This document shows positions 34,413 to 41,935 of a DNA stretch of 64,000 nt, one piece after another (positions within the stretch are counted from its first letter, which is position 1; every line of letters starts with the position of its first letter). Location of the stretch: contig CANSYW010000002.1 in NCBI GenBank assembly GCA_947651395.1, forward strand, positions 141,591 to 205,590. The letters are read 5' to 3'. Origin of the DNA: an uncultured Pseudoflavonifractor sp. (GTDB lineage: Bacteria > Bacillota > Clostridia > Oscillospirales > Oscillospiraceae). The notes under the pieces were generated by a model. The model saw only the letters and a program-made list of their open reading frames with translations. It had not been told where the DNA came from and ran no database searches. The translations under genes and the position numbers were made by a program.

Positions 34413-35789
34413 ATGACCGTGCTGACAGGACAGGGAGAACGGATGAGGACCCTGTGGCATCTCTCGTGGCCGGCCATCATTGAACAGGTGCTGGGTACCA
34501 TGGTGAGCTACGTGGACGCCGCCATGGTGGGCGTGCTGGGCGCGGTGGGCTCCGCCGCGGTATCGGTGAACTCCCCGCCTATCTGGATGCTCAACGGCAT
34601 TCTGGCCGGGGTGGGGGTGGGCTATTCGGTTCAGGTCTCCAACGCCGTGGGGGCGGACGATCCCATGCGGGTGCAAAAGATCATCCGGCAGGCCTTTTTT
34701 GCCGCGCTGGTGTGCGGGCTTTTGGCCTGCGGGCTCTATGAGGTGTTGGGAGGATACCTTCCCCGGTGGCTGGGGGCCAAGCCGGAGGTGCTGCCCCATG
34801 CCGTTCATTACATCCGTATCTACTGTGCGGTGATGCCCTTCAACGCGCTGCTCATCGTCTTTTCGGCGGTGCTGCGGTGTATGGGCAACACCAAGACCCC
34901 GCTGCTGTTCAATACCGCCGCCAATCTGACCAACATGCTCCTCAACTTCTTTCTCATCTATCCCACCCGGGAGTGGGGAGGGATCACCATTCCGGGCGCG
35001 GGCTGGGGGGTGGAGGGGGCGGCGCTGGCCACTGCCGGCTCCATCGTCTGTGCCGGCTCCCTGGCCGCTCTGGCGGCCTTCCGGCAGGGTCGGTACGCCA
35101 CCTCCCTGCGGGAGGGCTTCTACCCTGACCGGGCCATCGTACGCCGGGCCTTTTATCTGGGTCTTCCCTCCGCCATGGAGCGGGCGGTGGTGAATCTGGG
35201 ACAGATCGCCATGACCGCCCTGGTGGGCCACGCCCTCACCACGGCGGCGCTGGCCGCCAACAACATCGCCACCACCGCCGAGGGGCTTTGCTATTTGCCC
35301 GCCTACGGGATCGGCTATGCCGCTATTGCCCTGGTGGGCCAGTCGGTGGGGGCGGGGAGCCGGGAGGACGCCAAGGCCTATGGGGATCTGACCGGCCTTC
35401 TGGGCTTTTTCCTGTGCCTGGTCACCGGGACGGCCCTCTTTGTCTTTGCCACACCTCTGGCCGCCCTCTTCAACTCCGACGCCCAGGTGGTCGCTGAGGC
35501 CGCCCTGGCCCTGCGGGTGGTGGCCTTCTCCGAACCCTTTTTCGCTTTGTCCATCGTCCTCACCAACGCCCTGCGGGGGGCTGACGACGTGAAGTTCCCC
35601 ATGGTGGTGGGGTTGGTGTGTATGTGGGCGGTGCGGGTGCCTCTGGCCTGTCTGTTTGTGCTGCGGCTGGGCTGGGGCCTTTCCGGCGTCTGGTGCGCCA
35701 TGTCTCTGGATCTGGTGTGCCGCGGTGTTCTGTGCGGAGTGCGCTGGCGGAAGGGGAAGTGGATGAACTTGTCCGGACTGGCGGCGTGA
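34413..35789 (+). CDS. MATE family efflux transporter
   Basis: A 458-residue, 12-helix MATE protein that exports drugs or metabolites using Na+ or H+. Family pattern at the start: LWHLSWPAIIEQVLGTMVSY with VDAAMVGVLG, and a mid-protein repeat GLPSAMERAVVNLGQIAMTA, showing the two-fold MATE symmetry. Substrate unknown. Closely coupled to the radical SAM gene. A second, different MATE gene lies at 60667. Confidence 0.9.
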   Translation: MTVLTGQGERMRTLWHLSWPAIIEQVLGTMVSYVDAAMVGVLGAVGSAAVSVNSPPIWMLNGILAGVGVGYSVQVSNAVGADDPMRVQKIIRQAFFAALVCGLLACGLYEVLGGYLPRWLGAKPEVLPHAVHYIRIYCAVMPFNALLIVFSAVLRCMGNTKTPLLFNTAANLTNMLLNFFLIYPTREWGGITIPGAGWGVEGAALATAGSIVCAGSLAALAAFRQGRYATSLREGFYPDRAIVRRAFYLGLPSAMERAVVNLGQIAMTALVGHALTTAALAANNIATTAEGLCYLPAYGIGYAAIALVGQSVGAGSREDAKAYGDLTGLLGFFLCLVTGTALFVFATPLAALFNSDAQVVAEAALALRVVAFSEPFFALSIVLTNALRGADDVKFPMVVGLVCMWAVRVPLACLFVLRLGWGLSGVWCAMSLDLVCRGVLCGVRWRKGKWMNLSGLAA

Positions 35790-35797
35790 CCGGAACG

Positions 35798-35845
35798 AAA
35801 AGCTCCCCCCGGATGGAGATATTCTCCATCCGGGGGAGCTTTTTA
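35798..35845. terminator. Bidirectional terminator between MATE and zinc uptake operon
   Basis: AGCTCCCCCCGGATGGAGA (35801-35819) pairs with TCTCCATCCGGGGGAGCT (35823-35840) with one bulged base, flanked by A- and T-runs. It serves both convergent operons. Confidence 0.85.
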
Positions 35846-35854
35846 TATCCTCGC

Positions 35855-36700
35855 TTACTTCCGGCGGAGGATCATGGACAGGGTAAAGGCTCCGGCCAGG
35901 TAGAGGGTGATGGCCGCGCCGGCGGAGGCGCCGATGTAGTAGGAGGTCATGAGCCCCGCCAGGGCGCACACCACCGCCCCCAGCACGGAGAAGAGGTGGT
36001 ACTGCCGCATGTTCCGGGCCAGGTTCCGGGCGGCGGCGGCGGGGAGCACCAGCAGGGAGTTGATCACCAGCAGGCCGATCCAGGTCATGGAGAGGGTCAC
36101 CACCACGGCGATGGAGCAATTGAGCACCGCCTCCTGCCAGAGCACCCGTACGCCCCGGCTGTCTGCCAGGGCGGGGTGGAGCGCGGACAGCAGCAGGGTG
36201 TTGCAGGCGCAGATCCAAAGGATCAGCACCACCGCCAGAATGGCCGCCAGCAGGGCGATCTCAGAGGGCTTGACGCTGAGAATGTCTCCGACAAGCAGGG
36301 AATTGAACCGGGTGAAGGAGCCGCCGTTCAGGGTGGCGATGAAGATGCCCAGAGCTACGGCGCTGGAGGAGAAGACTCCGATGACCGTGTCGCTGGCCAG
36401 AGCGCTTTTTCGGCGGATCAGGGTAAACAGCAGCGCGAAGGCCAGGGCGAAGATCACCGCCGCCCCCATAGGGGCCCACAGGCCGCACAGAGAGCCGATG
36501 GCAATGCCGGTAAAGGCGGAGTGGCCCAGGGCATCGGAGAAGAAGCTCATCCGGCTCTGGACCACCATGGTGGAGAGAAGCCCGAAGAGAGGGGCGATGA
36601 CGAGTACCGCCAAAAGGGCGTTTTTCATGAAGAACATATGCCCCGGTTGGGCCCATTCGAAGGGCAGCAGGGAGATGAGGGAATACCACAGCTCCATCAC
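35855..36700 (-). CDS. znuB: Zinc/manganese ABC transporter permease (ZnuB-like)
   Basis: A 281-residue ABC-3 family permease with about eight membrane segments, for example NALLAVLVIAPLFGLLSTMV and ALGIFIATLNGG. The family coupling region SDALGHSAFTGIAIG (about 76-90) is visible. It overlaps the ATPase gene by four bases (ATGA) and is the last gene of a three-gene operon read on the minus strand. Zinc rather than manganese is inferred from the partner lipoprotein and the nearby zinc efflux genes. Confidence 0.9.
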   Translation of the reverse strand: MMELWYSLISLLPFEWAQPGHMFFMKNALLAVLVIAPLFGLLSTMVVQSRMSFFSDALGHSAFTGIAIGSLCGLWAPMGAAVIFALAFALLFTLIRRKSALASDTVIGVFSSSAVALGIFIATLNGGSFTRFNSLLVGDILSVKPSEIALLAAILAVVLILWICACNTLLLSALHPALADSRGVRVLWQEAVLNCSIAVVVTLSMTWIGLLVINSLLVLPAAAARNLARNMRQYHLFSVLGAVVCALAGLMTSYYIGASAGAAITLYLAGAFTLSMILRRK

Positions 36701-37461
36701 ACCGCCCCCTTTCCCAGCCGGAGATGAAAGGTCTCCCGGAAGGCGGGGGAGGAGAGGACCTCCGTGGGAGTCCCCACGGCCAGGACGGTGCTCCGGAGAA
36801 GGATGACCTTGTCGGCAAAGCTCTCCAGGGTGGCAAAGTCGTGGGTGGACAGAAGGATGCTCAGATCATATTTGTCCCGGAGCTCATCCAGCATGTCCAG
36901 CAGCTGCCGTTCCCCCTCCACATCCACCCCGGACAGGGGCTCGTCCAGGATGAGGATGTGGGGCAGGGGCTCCAGGGCCAGGGCCATGAGCACCCGCTGG
37001 AGCTCTCCCCCGGACAGAGCCCCCAGGCGCTTGTCCAGCAGACCCTCGGCGTGGGTGCGGGCCAGACACTCCACCGCCCGGTCCCGAAGCTTTTGGGGAA
37101 TGGGGAGAAACACCGGCCAGTCCTGAGCGGCGGCGATGAAGAGATCCAGCACGCTCACCGGGTCGGAGCGGTCGAAGGCGGGGGATTGGGGCACGTAGCC
37201 GATGACGGGACGACTCTTCTTGCCGTCGGAGCGCTGGAAGCGGATGGAGCCTGAGTGGGGCAGCTGGCCCAGAATGGCCTTGAACAGGGAGGACTTTCCC
37301 GCCCCGTTGGGGCCGATGAGGGCGGCGATCTCTCCGCAGTGGAGGTGGAAGCCCACATCGTGGAGCAGCTCGGCGTCTCCCACGCTCACCCCTACGTTCT
37401 GAAGCTCCAGGCAGCATAGCCCCTCGCAGCCGTTGCAGTTTTCATGCTTGTGTACACTCAT
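36697..37461 (-). CDS. znuC: Zinc/manganese ABC transporter ATPase (ZnuC-like)
   Basis: A 254-residue ABC ATPase. Walker A GPNGAGKSSLFKAIL (about 53-67), Q-loop GYVPQSP, signature LSGGELQRVLMALAL (about 150-164), Walker B ILILDEPLSGVD, and H-loop STHD. An unusual N-terminus contains HKHENCNGCEGLCC, a His/Cys-rich stretch that could bind metal before the ABC domain. Overlaps both neighbours by four bases, indicating tight translational coupling. Confidence 0.92.
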   Translation of the reverse strand: MSVHKHENCNGCEGLCCLELQNVGVSVGDAELLHDVGFHLHCGEIAALIGPNGAGKSSLFKAILGQLPHSGSIRFQRSDGKKSRPVIGYVPQSPAFDRSDPVSVLDLFIAAAQDWPVFLPIPQKLRDRAVECLARTHAEGLLDKRLGALSGGELQRVLMALALEPLPHILILDEPLSGVDVEGERQLLDMLDELRDKYDLSILLSTHDFATLESFADKVILLRSTVLAVGTPTEVLSSPAFRETFHLRLGKGAV

Positions 37462-38426
37462 TGCAGAGCCCTCGCTACGGTTTGGATATTTCGTACCATC
37501 AGGTCGGTATAGGCGTCCATCCCACGGCGCTCGGCCAGGGCGGTGCCGCTCATGAACAGATCCAGCTGGGCGATGGTGAAGGTGATGTTGAAGCGGTCGG
37601 TGACCTCCCCGGCGATGGTCTCCGCCGTGGCCCAGGAGCCGTTTTTCTCCACAAAGATGGCGGGGAGGTCGTGTTGGTCGATGAGCTTCACGATCTCCTC
37701 GATCTCCGCGGCGGAGGCGGAGGCGCCCTCCTCTTCCTCAATGGCCTTCAAAAGCTCCAGACCGAAGGCCTGGGCGAAGTACTGGAAGCCGTCGTGGAAG
37801 GTGATGAAGCCGGGATGGGACACCAGCTCGGAGAGGGAGGGCTGACCGGTGGCCAGAGTGCACAGGTACCGGGCGGGGCTGCCCAGGCCGTCGGGATCCA
37901 TAGATTCCAGTGCTGCCTGGGCGTTGGCGCGGTAGTCCTGGGCGTGGCCCTCGTCCAGAGCGGCCAGAGCCTCGGCGACGGTCTCCACCGCCTGACAGGC
38001 CCTGTTGGGATCCATCCAGTAATGGGGATCGTATTCCTTCCGGCCGTGACCCTCGTGGCCTTCGTACTCCGGGATGTAAAGCAGCTCCACGGCTTCCGAG
38101 CAGTCGATGACCGCCGCCTCGGAGGCGGACAGGGCGGCGCTCAAAAAGTCCTCCAGCCCCGCGCCGTTCATGACGATCACGTCGGCCTGCTCAATGGCCT
38201 TCATGTTGTCCACCGTCAGGGTGTAGTCGTGGAGGCAGGAGGTCTGGGCATTCACCAGCAGCTCCACCTCCACCCCCTCGGTATCTCCGGTGACGGCGGT
38301 GGTAAAGAGATACACCGGATAGGTGGCGGCCAGCACGCGCAGACCCTCCTTTTCCGGGCTGGGCTTTAGGGTGCAGGAGGTCAAAAGTACGAGAGCCGTC
38401 AGGGCGGTCAGGAGACGTTTCTTCAT
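37458..38426 (-). CDS. znuA: Zinc-binding lipoprotein (ZnuA/AdcA-like)
   Basis: A 322-residue substrate-binding lipoprotein of the cluster A-I metal family. Lipobox LTALVLLTSC near residue 17; metal ligands in SCLHDYTLT (about 63), the His-rich loop YEGHEGHGRKEYDPHYWMDP (about 122-141), GFITFHDGFQYFAQAFGLE (about 207-225) and near PAIFVEKNGSWA. The acidic/His loop favours zinc. ATG 38426 has GAAGAAGGGA upstream; the in-frame ATG seven codons earlier has no SD. First gene of the uptake operon. Confidence 0.9.
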   Translation of the reverse strand: MKKRLLTALTALVLLTSCTLKPSPEKEGLRVLAATYPVYLFTTAVTGDTEGVEVELLVNAQTSCLHDYTLTVDNMKAIEQADVIVMNGAGLEDFLSAALSASEAAVIDCSEAVELLYIPEYEGHEGHGRKEYDPHYWMDPNRACQAVETVAEALAALDEGHAQDYRANAQAALESMDPDGLGSPARYLCTLATGQPSLSELVSHPGFITFHDGFQYFAQAFGLELLKAIEEEEGASASAAEIEEIVKLIDQHDLPAIFVEKNGSWATAETIAGEVTDRFNITFTIAQLDLFMSGTALAERRGMDAYTDLMVRNIQTVARALQ

Positions 38427-38449
38427 ACGATCCCTTCTTCTTTTCAAGA

Positions 38450-38515
38450 AAATAGTCCCACGCCATATTCGCCGTGCCTATGGGCAAGCCGGCGTCTGTC
38501 AAGGCGTGGGACTAT
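38450..38515 (-). repeat. 14-bp inverted repeat in the znuA leader
   Basis: AATAGTCCCACGCC (38450-38463) and GGCGTGGGACTATT (38502-38515) are exact complements 38 bases apart. They lie mostly within the predicted 5' leader of znuA, with the outer end overlapping the -10. This could be a structured leader or a dyad operator. Confidence 0.6.
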
Positions 38516-38542
38516 TATATCCGATTTCCAGAGATTTGTAAA
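38514..38542 (-). promoter_or_regulatory. znuA operon promoter
   Basis: On the minus strand TTTACA (complement of 38537-38542), 17 bases, TATAAT (complement of 38514-38519). Confidence 0.7.
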
Positions 38543-38558
38543 ATGAGCGCTTGCTCAT
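38543..38558. promoter_or_regulatory. SmtB/ArsR-type palindrome upstream of the znuA promoter
   Basis: ATGAGC-GCTT-GCTCAT lies directly beside the znuA -35 and overlaps the stop codon of the P-type ATPase gene. It shares the ATGA-N8-TCAT frame, and GC before TCAT, with the palindrome in front of the ArsR gene at 41684. Confidence 0.55.
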
Positions 38559-40408
38559 GTGTTTTTATCCAGACGCAGGGCCCGGGTGGCGTTGGCCACC
38601 GCGATGACCATGACCCCTACGTCGGCCAGGCTCCCGGCCCACATGTTGGCCTTTCCGAAGATGCCCAGTACCAGGATCACCGCCTTTACCGCCAGGGCGA
38701 AGACGATGTTCTGGTTGGCGATGGCCACCGTTTTCCGGGCCATGGAGATGGCCTGGGAGAGCTTGGAGGGCTTGTCGTCCATCAGGACGATGTCGGCGGC
38801 CTCGATGGCGGCGTCGCTGCCCAGGGCTCCCATGGCCACCCCCACGTCGGCCCGGGAGAGGACGGGGGCGTCGTTGATGCCGTCCCCCACAAAGGCCAGC
38901 ACGCCCTTGGGGCTCTTTTCCCCCAGAAGGGTCTCCACCCAGGTGACCTTGTCGGCGGGGAGGAGCTGGGCGTGCACCTCGTCCAGACCCAGCTCGGCCC
39001 CCACCGCCTCACCCACCGCCTGGGCGTCCCCGGTGAGCATAACGGTTTTGCGTACCCCGGCCGCCTTCAGGCCGGCGATGGCCTCCCGGGCGTCGGGCTT
39101 GACCTGATCGGAGATGACGATGTGGCCCAGATAGCGGCCCTGGGTGGCCACGTGGACGGTGGTGCCCGCCCGGTGGCAGGGGCGCCAGGCTACCCCGCAG
39201 TCGGCCATAAGCTTGTCGTTGCCCACATAGACGGTCACATCGTCCACGTCCGCCCGGATCCCCCGGCCGGCGATCTCGGCCACGCTGCCCACCCGGTTTT
39301 TGTCCAGCTCCCTGTTCCAGGCCTCCCGCAGGGAGCGGGCAATGGGGTGGCTCGACCAGCTCTCCGCCAGGGCGGCCAGCTCCAGAAGGTGGGCTTCGTC
39401 GCAGTCCTGGGGATGGATGGCGGCGACGTTGAACACCCCCTGGGTGAGGGTGCCGGTCTTATCAAAGACGACGATCTCGGCTCGGGCCAGGGCCTCCAGA
39501 TAGTTGCTGCCCTTGACCAGAATACCGGCCCGGGAACAGCCCCCCACGCCGCCGAAGAAGGTGAGGGGCACCGAGATCACCAGGGCGCAGGGGCAGGAGA
39601 TCACCAGAAAGATCAGGGCCTGCTCCACCCATCTGGCCCAGTCTCCGGTGATCAGAGAGGGGATGATGGCCAGGGCCACCGCCCCCAGGACCACTGCCGG
39701 AGTGTAATATCTGGCGAAGCGGGTGATGAACTGCTCGGCCCTGGCTTTTTTGGCGGTGGAGTTTTCCACCAGATCCAGGATCTTGGAGACGGTGGAGTCC
39801 TCAAAGGCCTTGGTGGTGCGTACCCGGAGCACGCCGGTGAGGTTGACGCAGCCCGAGATCACGTCATCTCCCGGCCCGGCGTCCCGGGGAAGGGACTCTC
39901 CCGTGAGGGCGGCGGTATTCAGGGTGGAGCTGCCTTCCAGGATGACTCCGTCGATGGGCACCCGCTCACCGGGACGGATGAGGATGGTCTCGCCCACCGC
40001 CACATCCTCAGGATCCACCCGTTCCACCTGGCCGCTGCGCTCCACGTTGGCCTCCTCGGGGCAGATGTCCATGAGGGCGGCAATGGAGGAGCGGGATCTG
40101 TCCACCGCCACGGACTGAAAGAGCTCTCCCACCTGATAGAAGAGCATGACGAACACCGCCTCGGGATATTCCCCGATGGCCACGGCCCCCACGGTGGCGA
40201 TGGCCATGAGGAAGTTTTCGTCAAAGATCTGGCCGTGAAGGATGTTGCGCAGGGCCTTCCAGAGAATGTCCCAGCCGATGATGAGATAGGGGATGAGATA
40301 GAGGGGAAGGGCGGGGATGGGAAGTCCGGGGGCGGCCAGCACGGCCCCCACGAACACAGCGGCGGAGATAAGAATGCGCCACAGGGTCTTTTTTTGCTTT
40401 TTGTTCAT
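38555..40408 (-). CDS. Zn/Cd-type heavy-metal P1B ATPase without N-terminal HMA domain
   Basis: A 617-residue P1B-type ATPase that exports soft metal ions. Motifs: metal site SCPCALVISVP (near residue 273), phosphorylation DKTGTLTQG (near 318), TGES actuator, HP locus SSHPIARSL, and hinge GDGINDAPVLSRADVG. The CPC motif plus conserved membrane helices suggest Zn/Cd/Pb rather than Cu. It lacks the usual N-terminal HMA metal-binding domain; a separate HMA protein is encoded upstream in the same operon. Start ATG 40408 with GAGGGATATG upstream. Confidence 0.92.
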   Translation of the reverse strand: MNKKQKKTLWRILISAAVFVGAVLAAPGLPIPALPLYLIPYLIIGWDILWKALRNILHGQIFDENFLMAIATVGAVAIGEYPEAVFVMLFYQVGELFQSVAVDRSRSSIAALMDICPEEANVERSGQVERVDPEDVAVGETILIRPGERVPIDGVILEGSSTLNTAALTGESLPRDAGPGDDVISGCVNLTGVLRVRTTKAFEDSTVSKILDLVENSTAKKARAEQFITRFARYYTPAVVLGAVALAIIPSLITGDWARWVEQALIFLVISCPCALVISVPLTFFGGVGGCSRAGILVKGSNYLEALARAEIVVFDKTGTLTQGVFNVAAIHPQDCDEAHLLELAALAESWSSHPIARSLREAWNRELDKNRVGSVAEIAGRGIRADVDDVTVYVGNDKLMADCGVAWRPCHRAGTTVHVATQGRYLGHIVISDQVKPDAREAIAGLKAAGVRKTVMLTGDAQAVGEAVGAELGLDEVHAQLLPADKVTWVETLLGEKSPKGVLAFVGDGINDAPVLSRADVGVAMGALGSDAAIEAADIVLMDDKPSKLSQAISMARKTVAIANQNIVFALAVKAVILVLGIFGKANMWAGSLADVGVMVIAVANATRALRLDKNT

Positions 40409-40428
40409 ATCATATCCCTCTTTAGAAC

Positions 40429-40450
40429 GGGCGCGGGCATAGGCGCGCCC
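40429..40450. repeat. REP-like palindrome in the efflux operon
   Basis: GGGCGCG (40429-40435), loop GGCATAGG, CGCGCCC (40444-40450), flanked by AC and TTAC like the other REP-like elements. It fills the gap between the methyltransferase stop and the ATPase start. Confidence 0.55.
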
Positions 40451-41059
40451 TTACTTTTGACACACGGCGAAGCCGATGGGCAGGGGGCCCACCACTCGGC
40501 TCACCTGCACGGGCAGACCCTGCTTCGACAGAAAGGCCCGGTATGAGCCCAGGGTGAATTTCCAATAGGGTCGGAAGCCGAAGCGCTGCCAGAGTGTCAG
40601 CAGAGGCCTGAACAGGGGGTTGGCCTCACCCTGGAGATAGGTGGGGAGGATGAGCGCCCCGCCGGGGGCGGTGACCCGCCACAGCTCCCGGATGGCGTAT
40701 TCCGGCTGGGGAAGCAGGTGGAGGACGTTGGCGGCGATGACGATGTCATAGGTGCCGTTGGCCTCGGGCAGGGCGGTCAGATCCCGCAGGGAGAAGGAGA
40801 TGTTGTCCTTTTTCCTGCGGCGGGCCTTTTTCTCCGCCCGTGAGAGCATGACGGGAGAGAGGTCGGTGCACATCACGGCCCCCGCCCGCTCCGCGGCGGC
40901 CAGGGAGAACTCCCCTGTGCCCCCAGCGCACTCCAGCACGGAGCTCCACTGGGGAACGAGCTCCCTCACCCTGCGCTCAGCCTCCTTCAGGGTGCCACGG
41001 TTGAAGATCTCCGCCAGGTCATAGACGCCGGCGCAGTGATCCCAAAAGGTGGCGCTCAC
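40451..41059 (-). CDS. Class I SAM-dependent methyltransferase in metal efflux operon
   Basis: A 202-residue methyltransferase with motif I LECAGGTGEFSLAAAE (about 41-56), motif II acidic CTDLSPVML, and IVIAANVLHLLPQPEYAIRE (about 104-123). It lacks the extra cysteines of ArsM arsenite methyltransferases, so arsenic methylation is not supported. The substrate is unknown; the family also includes quinone and phospholipid methylases. It overlaps the HMA gene by four bases and precedes the ATPase gene, so its product is made with the efflux system. Confidence 0.85.
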   Translation of the reverse strand: MSATFWDHCAGVYDLAEIFNRGTLKEAERRVRELVPQWSSVLECAGGTGEFSLAAAERAGAVMCTDLSPVMLSRAEKKARRRKKDNISFSLRDLTALPEANGTYDIVIAANVLHLLPQPEYAIRELWRVTAPGGALILPTYLQGEANPLFRPLLTLWQRFGFRPYWKFTLGSYRAFLSKQGLPVQVSRVVGPLPIGFAVCQK

Positions 41060-41274
41060 AGCTGAATGACGCAGTCGGGCTCCACCTTTTTGCAGACCTT
41101 TACCACCTGGGCCATGATATCCTCAAAGCGGTCGTCGTCGGCCTCAATGGTGAGCTTCTGCTGGATAAAGCTGACAGTGGCGGCGGTGACGCCGTCGATC
41201 TTTTGGATGGCGGCCTCCATCTTGGCCGCGCAGTTGGCACAGTCCAGATCGGTGAGCCTGAATTTCTTTTTCAT
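41056..41274 (-). CDS. Free-standing HMA metallochaperone
   Basis: A 72-residue heavy-metal-associated domain: DLDCANCAAKMEAAI (about 9-23, the CxxC metal site) and KIDGVTAATVSFIQQKLTIE. The DCxxC form, with Asp before the first Cys, is typical for Zn/Cd rather than copper domains. It probably replaces the missing N-terminal HMA domain of the P-type ATPase two genes downstream. It starts 15 bases after the ArsR gene with an AGGAGG SD. Confidence 0.92.
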   Translation of the reverse strand: MKKKFRLTDLDCANCAAKMEAAIQKIDGVTAATVSFIQQKLTIEADDDRFEDIMAQVVKVCKKVEPDCVIQL

Positions 41275-41289
41275 GAGAACTGCCTCCTG

Positions 41290-41661
41290 TTATTCCTCAA
41301 TATGTTCCATGCCCTGAGCAAGTATCGTCACCACGTGCTCGTCGGCCAGGGAGTAGAAGATGGTCTTGCCCTCCCGGCGGTACTTTACCAGCTTGGACTG
41401 CTTCAGGGCCCGGAGCTGATGGGACACCGCCGACTGGGTCATGCCCAGAAGCTGGGTGATGGCCCCCACGCACAGCTCCGATTCATAGAGGGCGTACAAG
41501 ATCTTGATGCGGGTGGAGTCGGCAAAGATGCGGAACAGGTCGGCCAGGTCGTAGAGGATGTCGTCCTCGGGCAGCTGAGTGCTGACCTGGCGCACCACCT
41601 CAGTGTGGTCATGCCCCGGTTCAACGCCCTGGAGCTCGTCGTGCTCTTTGAGATCGTTCAT
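41290..41661 (-). CDS. ArsR/SmtB-family zinc-type metal sensor repressor
   Basis: A 123-residue winged-helix repressor. HTH: ITQLLGMTQSAVSHQLRALK, wing KYRREGKTIFYSL. The C-terminal helix DEHVVTILAQGMEHIEE places Asp, His, His and Glu at +0, +2, +13 and +16, exactly the SmtB/CzrA alpha-5 zinc-site spacing. A cysteine in ELCVG (alpha-3) may add a second site, but the CVC of CadC is absent. ATG 41661 has GGAGG upstream. It heads the efflux operon, with a palindrome just past its own promoter, implying autorepression relieved by zinc. Confidence 0.92.
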   Translation of the reverse strand: MNDLKEHDELQGVEPGHDHTEVVRQVSTQLPEDDILYDLADLFRIFADSTRIKILYALYESELCVGAITQLLGMTQSAVSHQLRALKQSKLVKYRREGKTIFYSLADEHVVTILAQGMEHIEE

Positions 41662-41683
41662 ATGGAACCTCCTCTCCAACAAT

Positions 41684-41703
41684 ATATGAATAAATGCTCA
41701 TAT
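41684..41703 (-). promoter_or_regulatory. ArsR/SmtB operator
   Basis: ATATGA-ATAAATGC-TCATAT, a 20-base imperfect palindrome between the predicted transcription start and the SD of the sensor gene. A related palindrome lies at 38543. Confidence 0.7.
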
Positions 41704-41717
41704 GTGATTTTTTCTAT

Positions 41718-41745
41718 ATTATACACGATTTTGCGCCGTTGTCAA
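41718..41745 (-). promoter_or_regulatory. Efflux operon promoter
   Basis: On the minus strand TTGACA (complement of 41740-41745), 16 bases, TATAAT (complement of 41718-41723), with the operator directly downstream. Confidence 0.75.
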
Positions 41746-41935
41746 GGGGGTGGAGAGAAAAATTGGGCGGTGCCCGGGGAAAAGGCGGGGAATGGGACCG
41801 GGGCGGCGGGAGATACTAAGGAAAATCTTTGTGACGGGACGCCGTAATAGAATGTCCATACAGGGGGGCATAGTATGTGCCCCTATGGGGCAGAGGGCCG
41901 CCCCGGCAAAGTTTCTTAAAAAGGGAGGAGTTTTT

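Noticed and set aside
40451..41059. ArsM arsenite methyltransferase
   Set aside because: The conserved cysteines of ArsM are missing and the neighbouring ArsR has a zinc-type site rather than an arsenic one.
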